In this document: positions 6,779-13,104 of the stretch, piece by piece
How the letters are laid out: each line of letters begins with the position of its first letter
Numbering within the stretch: the stretch's first letter is position 1
Source of the DNA: Clostridia bacterium
Lineage (GTDB): Bacteria; Bacillota; Clostridia; Oscillospirales; CAG-272
Length of the DNA stretch: 19,570 nucleotides
Reading direction: 5' to 3'
Assembly: GCA_017958705.1 (NCBI GenBank)
Contig: JAGDCE010000169.1
Span: forward strand, 1-19,570
Translations under genes and position numbers: made by a program
The notes under the pieces: generated by a model
Told to the model about the DNA's origin: nothing
The model's input: the letters and a program-made list of their open reading frames with translations, nothing else
The model's database searches: none

Positions 6779-7807
6779 ATGACTCTTGAAAACAAGTTTG
6801 CAAGGCTCATGCGAAACACCGGACCGGCGCGGTTCTTCATCCCCGTCGGCGTCATACTTATAATTTTCGGAATCATTCTTCTCAGCTTCAACACGGCAAA
6901 ATACGTCGAGACAACCGGAAAGATCACCTCCGTCGAGAAGCTTCAGCACGAAGAGGGCGAAGCGCAGGCGTATGAAGTCAAAGCAAAATATACGGTAAAC
7001 GGCACCGAATACGAAACGACGCTGTCGAACCTGACGGGAGAATTCAAGGAAGGCGACGATATTAAGATATTCTACGATCCGAAGAATCCCGAAAAAGCGA
7101 CGAACAGCAAGATCAGCGGCTTCATCGGCCCCGTGGTGATCGTCGTCGGCGCAGCCGCGACGGTATACGGTATCGCAAAAACCGTCTCGGCGTACAAAAA
7201 GAGCAAAGAGCTTGACGCAAGCGTTCCCGGCGGCGGAAGTTTCCCGAGCGCCGAATTCGAGGGCTTCAAACAGGCCTATGGCGTCACCGAGTATTATTTC
7301 CGCTTTGACGGCAACTCTCTCAAGCCCGGTTACGTGATCGAGGACGCGGACAGAAAGATAGTCTTCGAAGGAAAGATGACGAAGCAGGCGCTGATCGGCT
7401 CGCGCGAATACGAGTTCAGAAACGCCCTGACGGGCGAAGCCGTCACGCACGAGGTCGGCCACGTGATGACGCAGTCGTACAACGACGAATTCTTCTCCGC
7501 TAAATCGTGGTTCAAGTTCGACGGCAAGAACGTCTGGGACGTCATACACGAGCGCGGCATACGCATTTCGACGAACCTCCACAGCAAATTCCCGCACTGC
7601 ATATACGATATAGCGCAGAACGGCAAGCCGTTCGTCAGAGTCGAATCGTGCGGCGTATACGTCCACGAGGAGGACGAGGCGCAGCATAAGATCAACGTCC
7701 CCACCGGCAGTATGTATTACCGCTTGTGGACCGGATCCGACGATTTCGATTCAGTTTTCCTGACGATCTTCGCCATATCCGAATCGGAACAGGCGGTCGT
7801 CGAATAA
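6779..7807 (+). CDS. Two-TM DUF3592 protein with a C-terminal LURP/tubby-like domain
   Basis: 342 residues, function unknown. Seen: a membrane helix (about 18-38); an extracytoplasmic DUF3592-like domain (about 41-111) with the pattern TTGKITSVE, YTVNGTEYETTLS, EGDDIKIFYDPKNPEKA; a second helix (about 112-136); then a cytoplasmic-side domain of about 185 residues beginning YYFRFDGNSLKPGYVIEDADRK. That last domain, with repeated short beta strands such as YVIEDADRKIVFEGK and YDIAQNGKPFVRVE, looks like the LURP-one/tubby C-terminal barrel, but this is pattern recognition only. AAGGAG lies eight bases before the ATG. It is the second gene of the locus, and a strong terminator follows 15 bases after the stop. 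The pairing suggests a membrane partner or sensor for the anchored GH99-like protein (inference). Confidence 0.8.
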   Translation: MTLENKFARLMRNTGPARFFIPVGVILIIFGIILLSFNTAKYVETTGKITSVEKLQHEEGEAQAYEVKAKYTVNGTEYETTLSNLTGEFKEGDDIKIFYDPKNPEKATNSKISGFIGPVVIVVGAAATVYGIAKTVSAYKKSKELDASVPGGGSFPSAEFEGFKQAYGVTEYYFRFDGNSLKPGYVIEDADRKIVFEGKMTKQALIGSREYEFRNALTGEAVTHEVGHVMTQSYNDEFFSAKSWFKFDGKNVWDVIHERGIRISTNLHSKFPHCIYDIAQNGKPFVRVESCGVYVHEEDEAQHKINVPTGSMYYRLWTGSDDFDSVFLTIFAISESEQAVVE

Positions 7808-7822
7808 AGACGTACAAACCGA

Positions 7823-7848
7823 AAAACCCCGCTTTAAAGCGGGGTTTT
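7823..7848 (+). terminator. Terminator of the GH99-like/DUF3592 locus
   Basis: Perfect 26-base palindrome, AAAACCCCGCTTT then AAAGCGGGGTTTT. The G+C stem is CCCCGC/GCGGGG, and the 3' arm ends in TTTT followed by CTGTTTTTCTG. It lies 15 bases after the stop codon. Confidence 0.93.
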
Positions 7849-7875
7849 CTGTTTTTCTGTATTCGCGTTCCAAAC

Positions 7876-7950
7876 CCGCACGTCAGTGCGGATTTCATCG
7901 CGCAGCGATTTCATCCACGAAGTGGATTTATCCCGCCCGACAGGGTGGAT
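7876..7950. repeat. Array of four small hairpins joined by ATTTCAT-type links
   Basis: Four consecutive, different palindromes, each followed by ATTTCAT or ATTTA: CCGCAC-GTCA-GTGCGG (7876-7891), ATCGC-GCA-GCGAT (7897-7909), ATCCAC-GAA-GTGGAT (7913-7927) and ATCCCGCCC-GACA-GGGTGGAT (7930-7950, one bulge). Links and hairpins share the AT bases. The array lies between two convergent terminators, where neither flanking transcript should normally reach. It looks like a dispersed short palindromic repeat of the REP/BIME kind. No reading frame is apparent. Confidence 0.75.
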
Positions 7951-7957
7951 TTAGTTG

Positions 7958-7985
7958 AAAAAACCTCGCTTCCGCGAGGTTTTTT
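7958..7985 (-). terminator. Terminator of tRNA-Thr
   Basis: Twelve-base-pair hairpin (AAAAAACCTCGC, 7958-7969, with GCGAGGTTTTTT, 7974-7985) and a four-base loop. It starts one base beyond the CCA end of the tRNA. A and T runs on both sides make it a potential two-way terminator. Confidence 0.88.
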
Positions 7986-7986
7986 C

Positions 7987-8062
<76 letters not shown>

Positions 8063-8080
8063 GCTTGAGTCAACGGGTGT

Positions 8081-8109
8081 ATTATATCAAAAACAGCTGC
8101 CGTTGTCAA
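8081..8109 (-). promoter_or_regulatory. Promoter of tRNA-Thr
   Basis: TTGACA (8104-8109), a 17-base spacer and TATAAT (8081-8086), about 12 bases before the expected start of the precursor and 18 before mature tRNA base 1. It begins 22 bases after the stop of the DUF1284 gene, with no terminator in between, so the metal operon may read through into the tRNA. Confidence 0.9.
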
Positions 8110-8130
8110 GCCCTTTTTCAAAAATTCTTC

Positions 8131-8526
8131 CTATTTTTTTATTTTTATTTTTCTGTTGTTTATTACTTCTCTGCACAGTCCGAACCACTCGCAGTCTCCG
8201 CATACGGCGGCGTGCGCGGTTTCGTCTGACATCAGGTTTTCCGCCCCGGCGGACAGTTCGTACAACGAGTATACTGCGCCCGGCGTGACGCCGAGAAGCT
8301 CCGCCGCGGCTTTATCGCAGCGGCGGACCTTCTCCTCAGTTTCACACGTGCCGCCTTTGTTGTTCGGGCAGGCGGCGCAGACGTCGTCGGCGCCGGACAC
8401 CGCGGTAAATCTTCCGCCGTCCCTCAGCATCGCGGCGATCTTCGACATGTTCTCCTCAAAGGATTTGCTGTAACCGCGGCCGGTATAATTGCAGATACAC
8501 AGTATATGATGCGGTCTCAGTCTCAT
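8131..8526 (-). CDS. DUF1284 cysteine-rich protein
   Basis: 131 residues. The MRLRPHHILC opening is the signature of the DUF1284 family, whose function is not established. There are nine cysteines: C10, C12, C50, C53, C61, C70, C109, C112 and C118. The groupings C50-x2-C53-x7-C61-x8-C70 and C109-x2-C112-x5-C118 suggest a metal or iron-sulfur site (inference). The start at 8526 is chosen because the family motif begins there and its ATG overlaps the ATPase stop as ATGA, giving translational coupling, with GAGGG upstream. A longer frame from 8673 would only add out-of-frame ATPase sequence. As third gene of a metal-efflux operon it may handle metal or protect against metal stress, but this is guilt by association. 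Confidence 0.85.
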   Translation of the reverse strand: MRLRPHHILCICNYTGRGYSKSFEENMSKIAAMLRDGGRFTAVSGADDVCAACPNNKGGTCETEEKVRRCDKAAAELLGVTPGAVYSLYELSAGAENLMSDETAHAAVCGDCEWFGLCREVINNRKIKIKK

Positions 8527-10382
8527 CTCATTGCCCTCATCGCGTTGGCGGCGCATAACAGTGCGACTCCGGTATCGGCAAACACCGCGAGCCACATCAC
8601 ATCGACGACTCCCGTCGCGCTCAGGACGAGCACCGCCAGCTTGACGGCGATCGCGAACACTATGTTCTGCCACGCGATCCGCACTGTTTTCTTCGATATC
8701 CGGAGCGCTTCCGGCAGTTTCCTTATATCGTCGTCCGTTATAACGATATCCGCCGCTTCTATCGCCGCGTCGGAGCCGAGCGCTCCCATCGCGATGCCGA
8801 CGTCGGATCTCGCGAGCACCGCCGCGTCGTTTATGCCGTCTCCGGCGTATGCGACTTTACCCTGGCTGAGCAGTTCCTCTACGAGTCTGACCTTATCCTG
8901 CGGCAAAAGCGACGCGTGTATCTCGTCGACGCCGGCGTCGGCGCCGGTCTGCTCTGCTGCAGCGCTGCCGTCTCCGGTGAGCATGACGGTCTTTTTTACC
9001 CCGAGTTCGCCAAGCTTCATGATCGATTCAGCGGTGCCTTCCTTTACCGTATCCGCCACGTGGATGCTGCCGAGGTATCCGTCGCTGCGGCTGACGTGCA
9101 CGGCCGTGGCTGCGCCGTGCTCGACGTCGATGCCGCGGCGCTTCATCAGTTTTGAATTACCCACGGCGCAGATCTCGCCGTCTATCGTGCAGATTATCCC
9201 TTCGCCCGGATGTTCCGTTACGGACGTGACCTCGCTTCTCTTTCCGTCAAGCTTCGAGACGGCGCGCGCTATCGGGTGTCCGGAATGGTCTTCGGCGCTG
9301 CACGCGACGTTGAGAAGCAGTTCTCTGTCGCCGTTGTCCCTGATCTCGGTCACGGAAAACGAGCCCTGCGTCAGCGTGCCGGTCTTATCGAACGCGAATA
9401 TATCCGTCTTCGACAGAGTTTCGAGGTATTCCGAGCCCTTTATGAGTATACCTTTTCTCGACGCCGCGCCGATGCCCGCGAAAAACGTGAGCGGCACGGA
9501 TATGACGAGCGCGCAAGGGCAGGATACGACGAGGAACGTGAGCGCCCTGTGTATCCACGTTCTCCATTCGTGATCGAAAAGCGGCGGTATCACCGCGAGG
9601 AGCACCGCGAGAATGACCACGACAGGCGTGTAGACGCGCGCGAATTTCGTTATGAAAGATTCGGTGCGCGCTTTCTTCGCTTCCGCGCCCTCAATAAGCT
9701 CTTTGATACGCGACGCCGCGGAATTCTCGAATTCAGCCTCGGCGCGGACCGTGATCTCGCCGGTCATGTTCAGATATCCGCCGAGGACGCGGTCGCCGAC
9801 GGAAAGATCAGCGGGAAGCGATTCGCCGGTGAGCGCCGACGTGTTGACGGACGTCGCGCCGGATACGATCACACCGTCGGCGGGTATGCTGCTGCCGGGG
9901 CGTACCTTAAGAAGATCTCCGATATGCACGTCCTGCGCCGGTATTTCAGTCACGACTCCGTCTCTTACCACGGTCGCCGTTTTAGGGACTATATCTATCA
10001 GATCCGAGATCGAATCGCGGCTTTTGTCGACCGCGAGATCCTGCAGGAATTCGCCGAGGTTGTAAAGCAGCATGACCGCCGCCGCCTCGGCGTACGATCC
10101 CGTGAAGAACGCGCCGACCGACGCCACCGTCATAAGGAAGCATTCGTCAAGCGGCTCGCCGTGTATCAGCCCTTTGACCGCGCTTATGACGACTTCATAT
10201 CCGACGACCGCAAACGCGGCTATGTATATGAAAAGACAAACAATTTTGTTGATATTGAAAACGTGCTCGCACAACAGTGCGATGATGAATAGGACAAGCG
10301 AAACGGAAAGCTTGATAATCGAGGCGCGTCTGTCCTCTTTTTCCTCTCCGTGTTCGTGTTCGTGATCGTGTTCGTGTGCCAT
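8523..10382 (-). CDS. Zn2+/Cd2+(/Pb2+)-exporting P1B-type ATPase
   Basis: Membrane pump that uses ATP to export divalent heavy metals. In the 619 residues: a His-rich N-terminus (HEHDHEHEHGEE, 3-14) in place of the usual HMA metal-binding domain; TGES (185-188); the metal-site SCPC motif (287-290); phosphorylation motif DKTGT with Asp332; SGHP (367-370) in the nucleotide domain; GDGINDA (514-520); and Lys581 and Asp603 in the last helices, matching residues typical of the ZntA/CadA Zn/Cd group rather than copper pumps. About eight membrane helices are expected. It starts three bases after the ArsR-type gene and overlaps the DUF1284 gene by four bases, forming a three-gene operon controlled by the metal-sensing repressor. 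Confidence 0.95.
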   Translation of the reverse strand: MAHEHDHEHEHGEEKEDRRASIIKLSVSLVLFIIALLCEHVFNINKIVCLFIYIAAFAVVGYEVVISAVKGLIHGEPLDECFLMTVASVGAFFTGSYAEAAAVMLLYNLGEFLQDLAVDKSRDSISDLIDIVPKTATVVRDGVVTEIPAQDVHIGDLLKVRPGSSIPADGVIVSGATSVNTSALTGESLPADLSVGDRVLGGYLNMTGEITVRAEAEFENSAASRIKELIEGAEAKKARTESFITKFARVYTPVVVILAVLLAVIPPLFDHEWRTWIHRALTFLVVSCPCALVISVPLTFFAGIGAASRKGILIKGSEYLETLSKTDIFAFDKTGTLTQGSFSVTEIRDNGDRELLLNVACSAEDHSGHPIARAVSKLDGKRSEVTSVTEHPGEGIICTIDGEICAVGNSKLMKRRGIDVEHGAATAVHVSRSDGYLGSIHVADTVKEGTAESIMKLGELGVKKTVMLTGDGSAAAEQTGADAGVDEIHASLLPQDKVRLVEELLSQGKVAYAGDGINDAAVLARSDVGIAMGALGSDAAIEAADIVITDDDIRKLPEALRISKKTVRIAWQNIVFAIAVKLAVLVLSATGVVDVMWLAVFADTGVALLCAANAMRAMR

Positions 10383-10385
10383 GAC

Positions 10386-10718
10386 TTACTCCGAAATATG
10401 CTCCATTCCCTGATTTATAATGCTTCTGACGTGTTCGTCGGCGAGGTAATAGAATACGGTTTTCCCCTCGCGCCTGCTTCCCACGAGCTTTGCGTGGCGC
10501 AGCAGTTTGAGTTGATGAGAGACCGCGGACTGCGTGACGTGAAGCAGCTCGGCGATGGCGCATACGCACATCTCTGACTCGAAAAGCGCCCAGAGGATCC
10601 GAATCCGCGTCGTATCGCCGAACACCGCGAAAAGCTCCGCGAGCTCCGCCAGCGTCTCGTCCTTCGGCATCTGACTGTTTACCTCGTTTAAAAGGCGTGA
10701 ATGGTCGTGACCTTTCAT
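10386..10718 (-). CDS. ArsR/SmtB-family metal-sensing repressor
   Basis: Winged-helix DNA-binding repressor, 110 residues, that releases its operator when Zn or Cd binds. Seen: recognition-helix region VTQSAVSHQLKLLRHAKLV (61-79); an alpha3N-type ...EMCVCAIAELL motif with Cys51 and Cys53; and a C-terminal alpha5 site Asp94-x-His96-x10-His107-x2-Glu110, matching the D-x-H-x10-H-x2-[EH] pattern of SmtB/CzrA zinc sensors. Both sensor sites therefore seem present. The start at 10718 is chosen because GGAGG (10724-10728) is five bases upstream; an earlier in-frame ATG at 10742 lies inside the operator and lacks a ribosome site. It is the first gene of the operon and probably represses its own promoter. 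Confidence 0.94.
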   Translation of the reverse strand: MKGHDHSRLLNEVNSQMPKDETLAELAELFAVFGDTTRIRILWALFESEMCVCAIAELLHVTQSAVSHQLKLLRHAKLVGSRREGKTVFYYLADEHVRSIINQGMEHISE

Positions 10719-10740
10719 TTTGACCTCCGTTCGTATTATC

Positions 10741-10760
10741 ATATGATCATTTGCTCATAT
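10741..10760. promoter_or_regulatory. Operator for the ArsR/SmtB-type repressor
   Basis: Inverted repeat ATATGA-N8-TCATAT, resembling the imperfect A+T-rich dyads of SmtB/CzrA/CadC operators. It overlaps the promoter -10 by two bases and covers the expected transcription start (near 10752), so a bound repressor would block initiation. Confidence 0.75.
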
Positions 10761-10787
10761 GATAACACATTTAATTCGTTTTGTCAA
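10759..10787 (-). promoter_or_regulatory. Promoter of the metal-efflux operon
   Basis: TTGACA (10782-10787), a 17-base spacer and TATCAT (10759-10764) with a TGT extension (TGTTATCAT). The leader is about 34 bases to the repressor start. Confidence 0.85.
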
Positions 10788-10797
10788 TACCCGGGAC

Positions 10798-10826
10798 AAA
10801 AAAAGTACCGCACTTTTGTGCGGTAC
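10798..10826 (-). terminator. Terminator of the HU gene
   Basis: Nine-base-pair stem GTACCGCAC/GTGCGGTAC (10805-10813 and 10818-10826) with a four-base loop. On the minus strand it is followed by seven T residues. It starts 15 bases after the HU stop codon and shields the metal-operon promoter. Confidence 0.93.
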
Positions 10827-10840
10827 GCTATGGTATTTTA

Positions 10841-11125
10841 TTATTTCTTCTTCTTGTTAACGGCGTTCTTCAGGGTCTGACCGGGTTTGAAGTTCGGAGC
10901 CTTGCTCGCCTTGATCTTGATAGCTTCGCCGGTCTGCGGGTTTCTGCCTTTTCTTGCGCCGCGTTTGCGGGTCTCAAAGGTACCGAAACCGGTGATCTGG
11001 ACCTTTTCGCCGGCTTTCAGCTTATCGGTGATTACGCCCAGTGCGGCGTTGACAGCGGCGTCAGCCTTTTTGATTTCCAGACCTGATTTTTTCGCTACTT
11101 CTGCGATGAATTCTGTTTTATTCAT
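10841..11125 (-). CDS. hup: HU-family histone-like DNA-binding protein
   Basis: 94-residue nucleoid protein that bends and compacts DNA. Seen: MNKTEFIAEVAKKSGL at the N-terminus, GFGTFETRKRGARKGRNPQT (46-65), which carries the family signature and leads into the DNA-binding arm with RNPQTG, and a Lys-rich tail (NKKKK). Full length for HU. AGGAGG lies seven bases before the ATG. A nearer upstream ATG (11130) is out of frame and stops after two codons. Single gene with its own promoter and terminator. HU and IHF share this fold; a lone homodimer-type gene with this arm sequence is most likely HU. Confidence 0.96.
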   Translation of the reverse strand: MNKTEFIAEVAKKSGLEIKKADAAVNAALGVITDKLKAGEKVQITGFGTFETRKRGARKGRNPQTGEAIKIKASKAPNFKPGQTLKNAVNKKKK

Positions 11126-11158
11126 TTCATTTCCTCCTGAAATTTGGTTTCTGTGTAT

Positions 11159-11187
11159 ATTATACTATATTATCCCGATTTTGTCAA
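11159..11187 (-). promoter_or_regulatory. Promoter of the HU gene
   Basis: TTGACA (11182-11187), a 17-base spacer and TATAAT (11159-11164): perfect consensus, as expected for an abundant nucleoid protein. It starts 47 bases after the stop of the preceding gene, with no terminator that I can see in between. Confidence 0.92.
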
Positions 11188-11233
11188 TATTTTATTGCAC
11201 TTTTCATAAAGTTTTTTTAGGCTTTTGTATTCA

Positions 11234-12136
11234 TCATTCAAATATTACCTGCTTTGCGGGCGCTTTGTCCTCGCCGTATACAGTGAATAAATAGCTTCCT
11301 TCATTCATGCCCTCCACGGTCTCGCCGTCCGAGCGCACTCCGCCCGTCATAGTAAGCGGCGCTTTGTAGTAGATCGCCTTGTCAAGCGTCGTCTCAAATA
11401 CGGCGATCGCGGCTTCTGTTCCTTTGATATCGAGCTTGACTCCGGCGTCGATCATTATACAGCTGTCGCTGTTCTCCGCGTCGATCGCAAGACCGTATTT
11501 ATAATTTTCCGTCGCGTTGAGCGTCAGCGTACCGGTGCCGGTGATCGTCACACTGCCGCCGTAATAAAAGCCCCACAGGTGAAGCATGCCAAGATCGTTG
11601 TCGCCCTCGAGGACTATCGTGAAGCCGTTGCCCATCATATTGACGTCGAGCGCGTCGCCTTTGAAATCCTTCATCGTCAGCGTGTTCGTCGCGGCGTCGT
11701 AAGTCAGGCCGCTTATCGTGACGTCGGGCGTGTTATACGCCGCCCCGGCGTGTACGAAAGAGGAAGCGCCGTTATTCTGATATATGATATAATCCTCGTC
11801 GAGCACGCCGTATCCCGGCGCCGGGCCGTTCGGTTCGAGGTTTTTCAAAACCGGGAACGCGGTATCCGCGTGTTCACCGAGATCGACAGCGTTTAATACG
11901 TCGAGCCCGAGCGGATCGTAATTCACCGCGGAAAAAAGTATGGATAACGCGGAAATGCTCGCGGCGACGGGCAGAAGGATCAGTTTGCGCAGAAGCGCAT
12001 GACGGTCTTTCTCTTCCGGCTTCGCCGCGGCCTTGTGTCCGAATTCCATCTCGGGATCCACAACGCACTCCGCCGGCATATAATTCTCGTCAGGCGGAAA
12101 GTGATACTCTTCCGGCAAGTATTCTGTCGTTTTCAC
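11234..12136 (-). CDS. Membrane-anchored beta-repeat protein, function unknown
   Basis: 300 residues. Seen: a cytoplasmic, acidic N-terminus with a HALLRKL basic patch (46-52), one membrane helix (about 51-70), then an extracellular domain (about 80-300) rich in short beta strands: VTISGLTYDAATNTLTMKDF, FTIVLEGDNDLG, SVTITGTGTLTLNA, IMIDAGVKLDIKG. This repetitive pattern resembles the right-handed beta-helix, carbohydrate-binding domains of clostridial Cthe_2159-type proteins, but I cannot confirm the family. The start codon is GTG at 12136, five bases after the mscS stop, with only a weak GGAC upstream, so translation probably depends on ribosomes finishing mscS. Two TGA stops in a row end the gene. 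Confidence 0.75.
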   Translation of the reverse strand: MKTTEYLPEEYHFPPDENYMPAECVVDPEMEFGHKAAAKPEEKDRHALLRKLILLPVAASISALSILFSAVNYDPLGLDVLNAVDLGEHADTAFPVLKNLEPNGPAPGYGVLDEDYIIYQNNGASSFVHAGAAYNTPDVTISGLTYDAATNTLTMKDFKGDALDVNMMGNGFTIVLEGDNDLGMLHLWGFYYGGSVTITGTGTLTLNATENYKYGLAIDAENSDSCIMIDAGVKLDIKGTEAAIAVFETTLDKAIYYKAPLTMTGGVRSDGETVEGMNEGSYLFTVYGEDKAPAKQVIFE

Positions 12137-12141
12137 GTCCG

Positions 12142-13032
12142 TCAGTCGATCTTATGTACGTCAAGCTGCGGGAACGGGCACTCGACTCCGGCCTGTCTGA
12201 ATCCGAGCAGAAGGTCGTGGTTGAGTATACGCGCTCCGGAGTAGATATCCTTTTCGTCAACGTTCACGACGAATCTCAGCACCACGGAGCTTTCGGCAAG
12301 CTCCTGTACGCCGAGATATACCGGCGCGGATTTCATCACGTCGGGATGCTTCTCGAATATCTTCTGCATCATATCGGGGATTTTTTCCTCGAGCGCTTCG
12401 ATATCCGTTCCGTAAGGGATGCTTATATGACTTATGCTGCGCGAGAGTCTGTCCGAGCGATTGAGTATGTTCTTCATAGCCGAGTTGTTGACGATCTTGA
12501 CGTTGTCGCCCGGGTCGGTTATGCAGGTCGTTCTTATACCTATATCCGTTACGGTGCCGCGGAAGCCGTCGACCTCGACTATGTCGCCCACGTTGTACTG
12601 ATTTTCAAATATCATGAACGCGCCGGTCACGACGTCGGCGATGAGGCTTTCCGCGCTGAAACCTACGATCAGCGCTACTATTCCGACGCTGGCTACGATC
12701 GTCGACACGTTGACGCCGAGTATCGTCAGACCCCAGCAGATTATGACTATGACAGCGACGTATTTGAGCAGGCTGCAGAATATGGATATCAGCGATCTCG
12801 CTCTGTGGCTCTTAGGCTTAAAGGCTCTGAGTATAAAGGTTATAAGCGCTTCAACAGCGAGCACCGAGGCCGCCATTATGACAAGTTTCAGTATCATCGC
12901 CGCGCTGACGTTTATTTCGTTCACGAGCGGCTTTTCAAGTATGCCGGTGCCGTATGCGACGGGAATCACTATCGCGGCGACAACGACGCATACGATCAGG
13001 CGTATCAGGACGGATTTGTTCTTTTTCAGCAT
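12142..13032 (-). CDS. MscS-family small-conductance mechanosensitive channel
   Basis: Inner-membrane heptameric channel that opens on hypo-osmotic shock to release solutes. 296 residues, near the 286 of classical MscS. Seen: N-terminal membrane helices at about 8-28, 44-68 and 84-105; the pore helix and following beta domain VGIVALIVGFSAESLIADVV (116-135), IFENQYNVGDIVEVDGFRGT (141-160) and VTDIGIRTTCI; and the C-terminal alpha/beta cytoplasmic vestibule. AAAGGG lies before the ATG. No promoter is visible in the short spacer after the upstream lipoprotein gene's terminator, so it may depend on partial read-through, or its promoter may overlap the terminator hairpin. It precedes the beta-repeat gene by five bases. 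Confidence 0.94.
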   Translation of the reverse strand: MLKKNKSVLIRLIVCVVVAAIVIPVAYGTGILEKPLVNEINVSAAMILKLVIMAASVLAVEALITFILRAFKPKSHRARSLISIFCSLLKYVAVIVIICWGLTILGVNVSTIVASVGIVALIVGFSAESLIADVVTGAFMIFENQYNVGDIVEVDGFRGTVTDIGIRTTCITDPGDNVKIVNNSAMKNILNRSDRLSRSISHISIPYGTDIEALEEKIPDMMQKIFEKHPDVMKSAPVYLGVQELAESSVVLRFVVNVDEKDIYSGARILNHDLLLGFRQAGVECPFPQLDVHKID

Positions 13033-13057
13033 AACGTTCCCTTTCTTTATGTCTTTA

Positions 13058-13092
13058 TCTCAAAACGCTCCGCGGGAAATGCCGCGGAGCGT
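13058..13092 (-). terminator. Hairpin terminator after the coiled-coil lipoprotein gene
   Basis: Eleven-base-pair perfect stem (ACGCTCCGCGG, 13065-13075, with CCGCGGAGCGT, 13082-13092) and a six-base loop. On the minus strand TTTTGAG follows. It lies 12 bases after the lipoprotein stop codon and 33 bases before mscS. The short T run suggests it may be leaky. Confidence 0.8.
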
Positions 13093-13104
13093 CCTGATCA
13101 GTTA

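Noticed and set aside
6731..7687. Long minus-strand frame opposite the DUF3592 gene
   Set aside because: No ribosome site or promoter, whereas the plus-strand gene has a ribosome site, membrane helices and a matching terminator.
7876..7950. CRISPR array
   Set aside because: Units are different short palindromes with 4-7 base links; there are no identical 24-37 base repeats, no unique spacers and no cas genes.
8527..8673. N-terminal extension of the DUF1284 frame
   Set aside because: It overlaps the ATPase in another frame, is Arg-rich and lies ahead of the conserved MRLRPHHILC opening.
9210..10292. Long plus-strand frame opposite the metal ATPase
   Set aside because: Arg/Tyr/Asp-rich shadow of a gene that has all P-type ATPase motifs.
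10719..10742. Earlier ATG for the ArsR-type repressor
   Set aside because: It falls in the operator, has no ribosome site, and would place the GGAGG inside the coding region.
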